Source: Phytomonas francai (taxonomy: Eukaryota > Euglenozoa > Kinetoplastea > Trypanosomatida > Trypanosomatidae). Taken from it: 43,368 nucleotides of DNA. The DNA lies in the NCBI GenBank assembly GCA_001766655.1, contig MJCC01000013.1:202453-245820 (forward strand). Reading direction: 5' to 3'. A model generated the notes under the pieces. It was given only the letters and a program-made list of their open reading frames with translations, was not told where the DNA came from and made no database searches. This document shows, in pieces, positions 9,098-19,482 of this stretch. Within the stretch, counting starts at the first letter, position 1; each line of letters opens with the position of its first letter. The translations under genes and the position numbers were made by a program.

Positions 9098-12000
9098 TCA
9101 TTCCCAAAGCAACCCCCCGGGGGACCCTTCTCCCGGCATCGCAGCGGAATTCGAAGCACCAAAGGGGTTATTTTTCCCGTTTCGCCCTACGGCAGGCGAA
9201 ACATTTTGTTTTAGTTTTTCATCATGGGATGCTACTCCAGAGGTAGAGGGTGGCCCATACCATCCTCGCCGGAGCTGTACACGTCGCTCCTCCCAGAAGG
9301 TATGGCGGAGGAAAAAGTCCTCCCATAGCGCTAAACGAGTGAGCGGGATCGCATCCACGAGAGGGCCTACCGTGTTTACGTTATAATACAGTGAAAAGTA
9401 CGGATTCATAAACCCGGAATCGAACATCGCCTCGTGAGAAACGGGCCAAAGCCGCTGGGAAAAGTCCTCCATGCTACTATTGCTACTATCCGTGCTCGAT
9501 AATTCCTCCTCCTCGTCCTCGTCCTCCTCCTCCTCCTCCTCCGCTCTCTCCGTTCCTGTTATTTTCTCATCTTCCGCCGCTGTCATCTCGGGAAGAAAAG
9601 CGGAATAGGCATCGTAGGCGTTTGAGCGCACCCCGGGTGGTTCCAAGGATGAAGCGTTCGAAAGGGGACAAGGTCTGCTCGGCTGCGGGGCCCCTTTTTT
9701 AGCCTTCCCTCCACGCCGCTTTGCTAAGCTGTGGGGGGTATTAGGGTCGCGAACCGCTTCCCCGCCGGGCGTCTTTTTCCACGACGGAAGCTGCGTACTG
9801 CAATCGAACTTGGTGAAGCAGGGCCGTTGGGCACCCCCCAGAAGGCCTGGGCGATCATAACGAGGAAAAGGCTCCACGCCGTCCGCGAGATGTTGCCCCC
9901 CCTCCTCCTCGTCGGTAAGGGTTTCATACCCCTCGCGGGACGCCGCCGCCGCACGAGGGTCCGCGCTGCCGGAATACGCGGGCTCCCCTCCCTTTCCCGG
10001 ACCTATGGGTCTCCGCTGTCGGCTCTTTTTCGTTTCCGTTTTGCTTTTCGTCCTCGGGGTTGAAGAGGCGGTGGGCGTTGTCGTGGCGAGGAGGAGCGCG
10101 CACCACTGGCTGATCGACAGGCACCCCTTCGCCGCGTGGTCGGACTCGACGTCGGCCTCGCAGTTCACCGCGAATGAGCTCACCACCCCGGCGTGGATTA
10201 AATCCACCAGTAAAAGCAAAAACGCCGGGGTAAACTCGAAGCAGTTCGGGTAAAGCCGAACAAGCTGCCAGACAGCGTCGAAGAACTGCAAAAGAATGGG
10301 AGAATGCCCATGTTTGACGGCCTCCTGCGCGTTAAAAAGCATCGAGGGGGGCGGGGATGCCCCCGCGGCCGGGGGGTTCGCCCCCTGCCCCGCGCGAAAC
10401 AGCCGCGGCGAGGCCCCCTGGCGAGGTGCAGCCTTCACGAACGAAGAAGGATCCCTATGCTGGGCGCCCTCGACGTCTTCGTCGTCCTCGTTCACGTCCT
10501 CCTCCTCCCGCGGTACCTTCCAGAGCACCTCCCAGTCGTCCTTTCCGGGCGGGTGCGGAAGACCTCGCGGGAGCGCGCCCGCGGCACTGCCAACTCGCCG
10601 ACCCCCCTCGCGAGGCCCCGCGCGCGGGTTCGCCTCCGAGGGCTCGTCGAAGAGCGCCGATGCGGAAAAGGGCAGGGAGCGCATCGGCGGGAGGGCGGCC
10701 TTTCGATTCCCCGCGATCGCGGTCGCCCGCCAGCGGGCGGGGTGGCCAAAGGCGACGAAGTCCTTCTCCAGGAGGACGCAAAACCCCTCGACGGTGCGGA
10801 AGTAGGGGTCGAGGAGGAGCTGCGTGAGCGCGCTCACCTGCGAGGTCCGGTCCCAGCCGTCCGCGCAGTTGATCAGGACCACATGCGCGCGCGCGCGCCG
10901 GATCTCCGGGATGTACGACGCCACACGCCCCCTCGCGGGCGCCGGTTTGTGCTCGTTTTCCTCCTCGTTCTGCTCGCCGTCCTCCGGGCTGGGGGGGAAG
11001 GGGAGTTCGGTGAAGGCGTGGCCGAGGACGTGGGCGAAGGGGCCGGCGGCCGCGCCCTTGTGGGCGAGCGCCGGCGGGTGGAGGGGGTCGCCCGGGAGCC
11101 CGCCGACCCGCCGGGCCGCGAAGACGGCGGTGCCGAGCAGCCGGTGGACGGCCCGCACCCACGCGGAGGCCCCGGAAAAGGGCGCGGGCTTCGCGGCGGC
11201 CCGGGAAAAGGGCGCGCCCGCGCCCCCCCCCCCNNNNNNNNNNNNNNNNNNNNNNNNNNNNNNNNNNNNNNNNNNNNNNNNNNNNNNNNNNNNNNNNNNN
11301 NNNNNNNNNNNNNNNNNNNNNNNNNNNNNNNNNNNNNNNNNNNNNNNNNNNNNNNNNNNNNNNNNNNNNNNNNNNNNNNNNNNNNNNNNNNNNNNNNNNN
11401 NNNNNNNNNNNNNNNNNNNNNNNNNNNNNNNNNNNNNNNNNNNNNNNNNNNNNNNNNNNNNNNNNNNNNNNNNNNNNNNNNNNNNNNNNNNNNNNNNNNN
11501 NNNNNNNNNNNNNNNNNNNNNNNNNNNNNNNNNNNNNNNNNNNNNNNNNNNNNNNNNNNNNNNNNNNNNNNNNNNNNNNNNNNNNNNNNNNNNNNNNNNN
11601 NNNNNNNNNNNNNNNNNNNNNNNNNNNNNNNNNNNNNNNNNNNNNNNNNNNNNNNNNNNNNNNNNNNNNNNNNNNNNNNNNNNNNNNNNNNNNNNNNNNN
11701 NNNNNNNNNNNNNNNNNNNNNNNNNNNNNNNNNNNNNNNNNNNNNNNNNNNNNNNNNNNNNNNNNNNNNNNNNNNNNNNNNNNNNNNNNNNNNNNNNNNN
11801 NNNNNNNNNNNNNNNNNNNNNNNNNNNNNNNNNNNNNNNNNNNNNNNNNNNNNNNNNNNNNNNGCCCAGGCGCCGCCGCGGAGGCCCTGGCGGCGGAACT
11901 CCCGCCGCGCGGCGTAGCCCCACCACCCCCCCGCCGACCGCGCGAAGGGCCCGCCGCCGAGGGTCTGCACCGCCACCGCCACCGCCACGTTCCGCGCGAG

Positions 12001-15000
12001 CTGGTGGAAAAAAGACGCGCGCGCGGACAGCGGCGAAGACGGGGGCGAGGAAATCGAAGAGGGGGGGGGGGAAGGCCCCGGAAGGACGCCGCAGGCGAAG
12101 AGGACGAGCATCGCCATCGGCCACGGCCGCCGCGCACTCACGACGTGGCGGTTGCCCGTCGTCGGGTAAAAGAGGTGCGGCGTCCGCGCGAGCCACGCCC
12201 GCCGCGGGAACGCGCGGTCGAGGCGCCGCATTTGCCGCCCCCGCCTTTCCGCCGCCGCCGCGCCGAGGCGGCGGAGGCGGGAATCGGCGTCGGGCGAAAG
12301 GGCGGGCCCGCCGGCGACCGCGGCCCCACGCGGGAAGGCCGCCCCGTCCACCATTCGACTTTTTAAAACGCCATCCGCCTTCGCAGCCGCCCCCTCCCCG
12401 TTTTCCCGTGGGTCTTGCGCGAGCATCTCCTCCACAAGCGCCCGCCGCGGCTGGAGAGGGCAATTTAACAGCTCATACACGTACGAAAGGCTCTCCTCGT
12501 CCGCGAACTCGAGCCAAACCGTCTGAAACGACGAGGATTCGATCTTTAACAACACCTCGCACGCCTCCATTTTCGGGCCGCCGCCGGAGGCGTTCGTCGA
12601 GTAAATCGACCCCGCCTCCGCCGGGGATGGCCGCGATCGACGTCCGCGAGCGAAGGCTCGCGGTAGTGGAAACGGCAACAACTCCCTCACCATCGACGAC
12701 AACTTGGAAAAGCGACGCCCTTTTCCTTTCAATAGGCCGCGGGAAAGCGCAAATCGGCCCCACTGGGATTGAATTTCGTCGGGCCGCAGGACATAGTCCT
12801 CCTCGCCCCAGGCCTCCGCTAAATCCTCCGCGGGGGTCGCAGCCTCCTGTTCCTGGGCCCGCCTGGCGACCTCCAGCGCCCGCAAATACGGCCTCAACGA
12901 GGTCCGCGGATGGCCCGGGGTCGCCCCCCACGCCTGCGCGAAAGGCGAAATCCCGCGCGGCTCGCGAGGGCGCGCGTCGCCGTCGTCCTCGGCGCCCTTT
13001 TCGCTTTCGTTTTCGCTTCGTCCGGGCTCCCGTGCGGGGGGGTCGCCCGTGAATTCGCCGCCGCCGGCCGTGGAGGTGAAAAAGGCCTCGGCGGCGAAAA
13101 CGCGGTCGGTCGGGCGGCTCACGGTGTACTTCGTCAAGCTCGCGATGGCGATCCGCGGGAGGACGAACATCTCCGCCCTTTCCACGCCAACGCGGTGCCT
13201 TTCCGCCCTCTTTTCGCCCTTTTCGCCGTCCTCTGCCCTTCCTGCGGGGCCGGCGAAGGGACGAGGCCCTTTTGTCGTCCTCGAGGACGAGGCGGCCGCG
13301 ATCGGGACGGCGCGAAGGAGGAGATCCTCCTCGGTGATGTAAAGCGCGCAGACCGAGTAGTACGGCACGCGCGCAAGATCGTCCTTTTCTTCCGAAAAGG
13401 AGCGAGGCCCTTCGCGGGAGGGCGAAAAAAAGCCGGCGTGCGAGAAGGGCCGCCCGTTCGAGGCGAATTTCCCGAGAAAGGCGCCGTTTTCGCCCACGGA
13501 AAAGGGGGCGTACGCGGCTGTGGGGTAGGAAGCCGCGGGAATAGGATCGTGGATCGTGTTGGGATGGTTAACCCCATGAGGATTCTCATCCATATTAGAG
13601 GTATGATTGCAGGTGTTGAATGGGGGCGATGCCCTCGTGGTGGTGGTGTGATCGCCGTAAAGGGAAGGATCTTCTCCGCTTCCTTCACCGTTCACAAAAA
13701 GCGATCCCCATAGCTTTTTCAACACCATCAGCAGAAACCCCTTTACGCCATTTTTCGAGGCGTATGGCTCCATAAACGAGCGATAGTTGGTATCGCTCGG
13801 CAGAGGATCGTAGCTGTAAAACCCCACGTGCAAATCATAGGGCAGAAGATTAAGCTCCTCTAGCAAGGAAAGCGAGGGAAGAAGATAACCCTGGCGAATA
13901 CGATGGAGCTGCTCGCAAAGACGATAATGTGCAAAGCTTTGAAGCACCTCTGTGTTCCTCCTCAGCGCTTCCTCTCCGTCGTTATTCGCCTCCTTTTTGG
14001 TCTTGGCGTTGTTATTTTCACGTTCATGCGCGATCCCGCCGCCGGAAGAAATCCACGCGTCGAGTGAAAACTCCTTCGTAGCGCTGGTCCGATAAACCTC
14101 GCGAAGGCGTTGATAAATATCTAAAACAAACGCCGAGGCTCCGCCGCGGCGGGAAACCGTCGGATCTCGTCGTTCAGACTGTGAAAGCAAGGTATTGGAA
14201 TTACGCCGCCGGAGCGGGGGCAAACAAACAGAAAACAACTCCTCCATTTCCATCTCTAGCGTTTCCTCCTTTTCCTGCAATCGTAAGTCTCTCGCGGTTG
14301 TCCGGGAAGATTGATGATTATCTGGGGCTAAAGTTCGAGCAGATAGGCACGACCGTGAGGATGATAGCCTTCCCTTTGGGTGGAAGGAAAACAGGTTTCG
14401 GGAAATTAAACGGCGAGATTTGCCGAAAATGTGCGGAATACCATTCATTGCGTTCCTTTTTTTCCCTCCTTCATCCTTTTTGTCCGAATTGTGGTTAAAC
14501 AGGCGCGAGGCCTCCTTTTTCAGGTTCACCGTCTCACTATTAAAGCTTTTTGAAGGAATCTCTACAGGAGGACCTTCCTTTTTATCTGCTGTGGAATTGC
14601 ACGATAGGTTCAAATCATAGGGATAATGCGCACGGTGCTCAGCGTGCTGTGCAATGGAGAATCCCGACCATTTCGCGATTAAACGCATAGAATATTGTAA
14701 GAAAAGAGGAGACGAACCGTTTTCTTTTCCCTTTTCCGCCATCATTATCGTTTGTAGAATGGAATCTTTTTCTCGCGGGATGCTCTCCAATCCGAACAGA
14801 ACGCAATCACAGATATGCCATAAGCTCTGAAAATCAAGAGATCGCTCCGAACTACACGTTTTGGCCGCGTTTTTTTGGATTCCCTCGTCTTCTATGAAGT
14901 CCCTGCACGCGAAGGAAAGATCTTTTTCACCAGGAAGCCTTTGCTTTGCGGTGCTCAAGTGCTGTATTGGAAAACTTGCTGGGTAAATCCCCCCGGGGAG

Positions 15001-16317
15001 GGAAGAGCCGGTGGCGTCGAGCCCATTCTTTTCACCCCCAAAATTCGCTTGCTGGGAAAGCCCTCCTCCCCTCTCGTCCAGTAGCAGCAGCATTTTTAAC
15101 ACCTCCTCCTCTCCACATCGTAAATAAAAATCCTGCCGCTCATTCAAATCCACCACTAAACTTTCGCCTTCATCCTTGATATCAAAGTTTTGAGGGAATA
15201 AAATGGATCCCCCATCGTTCTCGTCAATGTAGGGCTGATCTAACGGTGCTGACACTCTGTCTGCCTGTAAACAGGAATAAAGGCGGCGAAAGTATAGCAG
15301 TAGATGCCTATTCCACACCGCAGCTCGCTGAAACCCCTCAATCCAGTTCCTAAACTCGTCCTTCATCGCATCTTTTTCGACCTTCTCAACTTCTCCCACT
15401 CCCAACGTGGGGTTGGGTATTGCGGAATCCAATTTTGTATGCAAACCGTGCACGAAACGGGATGCTCCCTCGCGATTACGCAGGGTGAAGTATCGCCCGC
15501 CGTCCGCGAGGACCTCCGCGGGAAAGGAACGGAAAGGCAGGACGAAACGCGCTACCCAACGCCATCCAACGTCCGAATCCCCTTCGCGAGGATAGGAGCT
15601 CTCGCCGGTTTCCTTTTTACGCTCCCCTTCTTTTTCGCCGCTTTCATCCGGTAAAAAAAGAGGTGGAGAACCTTCCGTGGAATCGCGGGGCGCGGGGGCG
15701 AGAAACGAGCAAAGTGCGGGATCGGGCAAGACTTCATAGAAGTTTTCCAAAGGCGCACGCTTCCCCATGGCGCTTTCAATATGCTCGTTATGGCCGCCAT
15801 TAATATCGTTCGCGTTTCCGGCATTTGCCGTGGTGTTTGTCATCAAATTCGGCGGCATTGTTAGCTGAATAACGATTCTATTCCTTTCCTCCTCGCCTCT
15901 TTGACGGAGAATATCAGACGAGGCCCACACGTTATGCTTCTCATCGTCCTTCACATTTCCATCTAATCTAAAATAAAATAAAGGCGCATGCGTTTGAAAT
16001 TCATAACCATTATTATGATTGTCGCTCTGAACAAACACTCGCGAAATATCGCCGTTTGGAAAAGATGAAGAGGAGATAGTATCCGGTGCACGTTTTCGGG
16101 CAGGAACGAGAAGAAGTACGCGAAGCTGCGCTTGCTTTGCTAAATCGGAGAGAATGTCCGTATCCTTTGACCTTACACGCTCTAATATTAACATTACGTA
16201 CGAATCAAGGGATAGGTTTAGTGGATTCAAAGCCGTACTAAAAGGGAAAATCCTCGACGAGGACACACTATCCTTTTCACATAAATTCAGCGTCTCCAAG
16301 GGAACTTTTAAAAGCAT
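9098..16317 (-). CDS. Giant myotubularin-family phosphoinositide phosphatase, interrupted by an assembly gap
   Basis: The part after the gap (11233 to 9098, 711 residues) is a myotubularin catalytic domain. It has the Cys-x5-Arg signature as [11 protein letters not shown] (Cys to Arg codons at 10847-10867), then the family blocks [21 protein letters not shown] and [20 protein letters not shown], and ends soon after a [14 protein letters not shown] block. Cys, Asp and Arg are all present, so an active PtdIns3P/PtdIns(3,5)P2 3-phosphatase is expected, acting on endosomes. The part before the gap (about 1484 residues) ends with a GRAM/PH-like region (about 985-1080 and 1245-1285, with a long Gly/Glu-rich insert). 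Residues 1-980 are unassigned. The two parts lie in different frames relative to the 630 N, so the gap size is wrong or a base error exists. I chose the ATG at 16315-16317; the upstream frame is a T-rich leader. Intact length is perhaps 2,400 residues. Confidence 0.85.
11234..11863. other. Assembly gap of 630 N within the myotubularin gene
   Basis: Unresolved bases, flanked on the low-coordinate side by an 11-base C run (11223-11233) and by extremely GC-rich DNA on both sides. It probably hides the start of the phosphatase catalytic domain. Confidence 0.99.
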
Positions 16318-16388
16318 TGCGGGAAGGGTCAAAAAAAAAAAGGAGTAATCCAGAACGAGATTTAGCAAAAAGGAAAAAAATATTGCTA

Positions 16389-16407
16389 CTAGCAAAAAAA
16401 AAAAAGA
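16389..16407 (-). promoter_or_regulatory. Putative trans-splice acceptor for the myotubularin gene
   Basis: On the minus strand a run of about 12 T is followed by GCTAG, 71 bases before the ATG at 16317. This would remove the upstream, hydrophobic-looking extension of the frame from the mRNA. Confidence 0.4.
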
Positions 16408-17040
16408 AGCAAATGCGAATAAAACAACAACGGGAAAAAAAATCAAACGCAATTATTTAACCTATGGTAAGCAGTGAAATTAAAAACCTTCTTTGGATAA
16501 AAGAGATTGATGTAAACCTTGATATGTTTATATAAACGGAACCCCTTTATTTCTTACACTAAGGGGCTTACCCTAAAATGGGTGTCGTGATAACACAGGA
16601 TGTTGTACAAAATAGTCTATGTGCAAGGCTCCTCCTCGTCCTAACGCGCGAAGTAATCATAGAAAATAAAGAAAAAAGAGTGCAAATAGGAAGAGAAAAT
16701 AAGATAGTGCACAAGCGAACACGATATTGAATTCAATACTGCCCTCCTTATAATTTATTGCGTAGATCGCTATAAATCAGCACAGTTTTAAAATGCCCGC
16801 AAACGACGCATTAAAATATCCCCTCATCCCCCACCCACACACACAGACAAAGTAGAAGAAGCAGGCCAACGCTCAAGGAAAGCGAATCCACGCGCTCAAG
16901 TGAGGTACCATGCGAATATCAAACCATCCAGGCATTGAAAATAGCGATTACTTGACAGATACAACATCCTCACCGGGTGCATAACCCCAGAAACCCATCC
17001 CTGATCGTACGGGGAATGGGAAAATCAAACGCAATCATAA

Positions 17041-17042
<2 letters not shown>

Positions 17043-17080
<38 letters not shown>

Positions 17081-17100
17081 AAGAAGAAGAAGGAGGAGGA
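17043..17100. repeat. Compound (TA)n-(AAG)n-(AGG)n microsatellite
   Basis: About 17 TA units pass directly into AAG and then AGG triplets, ending 8 bases before the Vma12-like stop codon, so the whole repeat would lie at the start of that gene's 3' UTR. Confidence 0.9.
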
Positions 17101-17107
17101 GGGCCCC

Positions 17108-18850
17108 TCACTGTCTCTTCTTTCGCTCGATCGAAGCCTCGGCGGTGGTCGCGTGGGCGGGCGCGCGCGCCCTTGCTTTCCTCGTCGTCGTCTGCATTTC
17201 CCGCGGGCGGCCCTCGCGGAGCATCCAAAGCGCGGCCTCGACGAGGAGCATCCCGGCGAGCCCGAAAAAGGCGGCGATGAGGGCCGCGGCCGTGGAGGCC
17301 CCCGCGAGGGCCGCGAGGTAAAACCCGACGAGCCCGCCCGCGGCCGTCAGGAGCTGAAAGTCGAGCCCGACGAGGGCGTTTCGCAGAAAAAACGCCCGCG
17401 ATTCCCGCGCGACCACGGCCTCCGCGAGCGATTTCATCCGACGATGCGGGGGGAGGTCTTCGAGGGGCGCGGCGAGGCCAGAAAAGGAGGCCGCGGACGG
17501 CGAAAACGCGGCCTCGCCGGCGGCGCCCGGCTGTCGAATCCGCGGGGCGATTTTCGTGAGGTCGTCGTAATGGCGGGCGAGGGCGGCCCGCTCGATGCGC
17601 TCGACGCGCGCGTTTTTTTCGCCCCGCGAGGGGTTCTCGGCCGCGGAGGAGACGGCGGGGTTCGTCAGGACGACCAACGGGGGGGCGATCGGGAGGGAAA
17701 AAAAGCCGGGAAAGGACGCCGAAGACGAGGAAATCGACAACGGCGCTGAGGATACGGACGAGGAGGCGGAAAAGGGCGCGCGCGCGCGGCGACGGGCCCG
17801 CCGCCGCGCGGCAAACGCCACCGTGCAGAGCGGCAAAACCCGCCGCCAGGCGATCGAGGCCTCGCGGAGAAGTTCGTGCGGCAAAAGGAGATCGAAATCG
17901 TGGAAAAAATGATCCCGCGGGAGGGCGCCGCACTCGCGTAAAAACGCCCCCGACGGATCCGTCGACGAGGTCGGAAAGGAGGCTAAATCGAGGTCTCGGC
18001 CTGTAAGGCTGCACGTCTGCCACCAAGCGCGCAACTTGAAGGCTCGACAGAGATATTTGAACACCCAGAGCGATTCCAGATCGTTGATAAGCGGCAAAAG
18101 CGCATCGGGATCGAACAGAAAGGCGATGGAGGGGTTTCGCGAAGGGATGGAGGGGTAGTCGCCGTTGGGGCGACCGCTCATCGCAAGGTAGCTTTGCCGT
18201 TCTACCGCGCTTAACGCGCGCTCAAGTGCAGAAAAATGCGCTCGCTCGGAGGGGGATCGAAGGCTCGCCGCGTTGGCGTTGCCAACACCCCCCTCCTCTA
18301 CCTCCTCCTCCTTCGCTTTGTCAACAGCAATATCCCTCTCGGGGAGATCACTATTACGAGTATGATTCGCCTTCGCGATGCTCGCCTCCGCGGCCTCGCG
18401 CTGAAGACGAAGGAGCTCGCTTAATCGCCCCGGGTTGGCATTCTCCAACGCCCAATCACTAAAAGCCTCCTCGTGAAGTAAATACGATTCAAGATCGACA
18501 CTACCCAACGTGTCATTCTCAACGCTTTTTTCCGCTTTACTGGACTCTAAAATATATCGAACCCTAAGAAATAAATACATCCATAGCGCGTCGTGCACTA
18601 AGGAAGGCGATAAGGTCTGCAGGGCGGCGGATAACGTAGTGTAAATAAATTTCTGAACAGAGACCTCTGCATCGTTTATCGTTGAATTTACAGCAGCCTC
18701 CTCTTTTTTATCAACTTTTTCCTCTTTTGACGTCGGGGATGCAGTCAATTTAGAATCGCTTTGCGCGTTTTTGGAATTCTCCCGTTGTTTAACGAGGGTA
18801 AAGTCTACAATACGGCATAAAATGGCGTCTCTGGCAAGAAGGAAAACCAT
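17108..18850 (-). CDS. Two-pass ER membrane protein, Vma12/TMEM199-like V-ATPase assembly factor (tentative)
   Basis: The 580-residue protein has a soluble N-terminal part and a C-terminal hairpin of two hydrophobic helices at about 496-517 and 519-544, followed by a short basic tail. The order resembles Vma12/TMEM199: a Pro/Asn/Pro-containing segment near residue 400, then a helix ending in a Tyr-Asp-Asp-Leu-Thr-Lys motif, a linker, two closely spaced membrane helices with a Glu near the end of the second, and a cytosolic tail. The protein ends in Lys-Lys-Arg-Gln, an exact KKxx dilysine ER-retrieval signal. In yeast and animals this family works in the ER to assemble the Vo sector of the vacuolar ATPase. 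At 580 residues it is more than twice the usual size, with long Ser/Ala/Arg-rich inserts. The family assignment rests on by-eye similarity only. The membrane hairpin and ER signal are visible directly. Confidence 0.7.
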   Translation of the reverse strand: MVFLLARDAILCRIVDFTLVKQRENSKNAQSDSKLTASPTSKEEKVDKKEEAAVNSTINDAEVSVQKFIYTTLSAALQTLSPSLVHDALWMYLFLRVRYILESSKAEKSVENDTLGSVDLESYLLHEEAFSDWALENANPGRLSELLRLQREAAEASIAKANHTRNSDLPERDIAVDKAKEEEVEEGGVGNANAASLRSPSERAHFSALERALSAVERQSYLAMSGRPNGDYPSIPSRNPSIAFLFDPDALLPLINDLESLWVFKYLCRAFKLRAWWQTCSLTGRDLDLASFPTSSTDPSGAFLRECGALPRDHFFHDFDLLLPHELLREASIAWRRVLPLCTVAFAARRRARRRARAPFSASSSVSSAPLSISSSSASFPGFFSLPIAPPLVVLTNPAVSSAAENPSRGEKNARVERIERAALARHYDDLTKIAPRIRQPGAAGEAAFSPSAASFSGLAAPLEDLPPHRRMKSLAEAVVARESRAFFLRNALVGLDFQLLTAAGGLVGFYLAALAGASTAAALIAAFFGLAGMLLVEAALWMLREGRPREMQTTTRKARARAPAHATTAEASIERKKRQ

Positions 18851-19482
18851 TTTTTAAAAATGGCACCTTTTAATAGGTTTTGCCAACGAATAATAATAAT
18901 AATAATAATAATAATAGTGCCCTATTGTATTTCACTTTTCGACACTAATAGAATGAGGTTGAAGAGCTGTAAGTTGATCGGCAGAAAAGGAATTTTTTAA
19001 ATAGTGAAACCATTCGTAGATTTACCAACAGCTGCAGCACCAATAATTGGTTAGTAAATAGGACATTAAATAGTCCTATATAAGGGGGATGTTTAGTGTA
19101 ATGTCCATTTAAAATAATACGCATTCTTTTTTATTCAAATAGTTGGGTACTTATGAGGTATTTGATATTTACAAACAGTAATTCATCTCTAACAACAGTA
19201 CTCTCAATAAGATCAACAACTAGCTCCCTATCATCCTCTCCTTCTCCTCCTCCTCCCGTTGGCGCTTACGCTTGGTGTTCAATCTTTTATCATTAAAAAA
19301 AAAAGTTTAAAAAGAGGAAGCGTGTGCGGATTAAACAGAACATAGCCTTCTAAAAATCAATCTTCTCATGGCAACGCAATTCTTAAAAAAAGAAAGTTTC
19401 TACACGTCGATTCTTTACGACCTTCGGAAGAGAGTGGGGGAGGGAAGGGGGTGAACGTTTGCCTTTACCTTTTTAAAAATCG
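18851..19482. other. Spacer between the SAC3-like gene and the Vma12-like gene
   Basis: About 630 bases, AT-rich, with an AAT microsatellite close to the Vma12-like start and C/T-rich stretches near 19235-19260. No gene seen. Confidence 0.6.
18888..18916. repeat. (AAT)n microsatellite
   Basis: About nine AAT/ATA triplets, 38 bases upstream of the Vma12-like ATG and therefore in or near its 5' leader. Confidence 0.9.

Larger units (their letters stand above)
16318..17107. other. Spacer between the Vma12-like gene and the myotubularin gene
   Basis: About 790 bases. The part at 16318-16450 is A-rich on the plus strand (T-rich leader on the coding strand), containing a long T tract plus AG. The rest is AT-rich, with a CA-rich stretch near 16840, and ends in a TA/AAG microsatellite beside the Vma12-like stop. 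No RNA gene seen. Confidence 0.6.

Noticed and set aside
8902..9162. 86-codon minus-strand frame overlapping the 3' end of the myotubularin gene, considered as a frameshifted C-terminus
   Set aside because: It does not resemble any myotubularin C-terminal domain such as a FYVE or coiled-coil segment, and the in-frame stop at 9098 follows the last conserved block naturally.
11864..12463. Minus-strand frame joined to the catalytic half of the myotubularin through the gap
   Set aside because: Before the gap, this frame is Arg/Gly/Pro low-complexity sequence. The frame continuous with the GRAM-like region is the other one, so the apparent join is a gap-length artefact.
10304..13052. Plus-strand frames running through the large N gap
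   Set aside because: They exist because N does not encode stops and the flanks are GC-rich. The minus strand has the myotubularin signature.
16318..16452. Hydrophobic N-terminal extension of the myotubularin frame as a membrane anchor
   Set aside because: It is encoded by a T-rich leader with an acceptor-like site, so it is more likely untranslated.
17025..18026. 333-codon minus-strand frame overlapping the Vma12-like gene
   Set aside because: It is Arg/Pro-rich in a GC-rich shadow frame and ends by translating the TA microsatellite.
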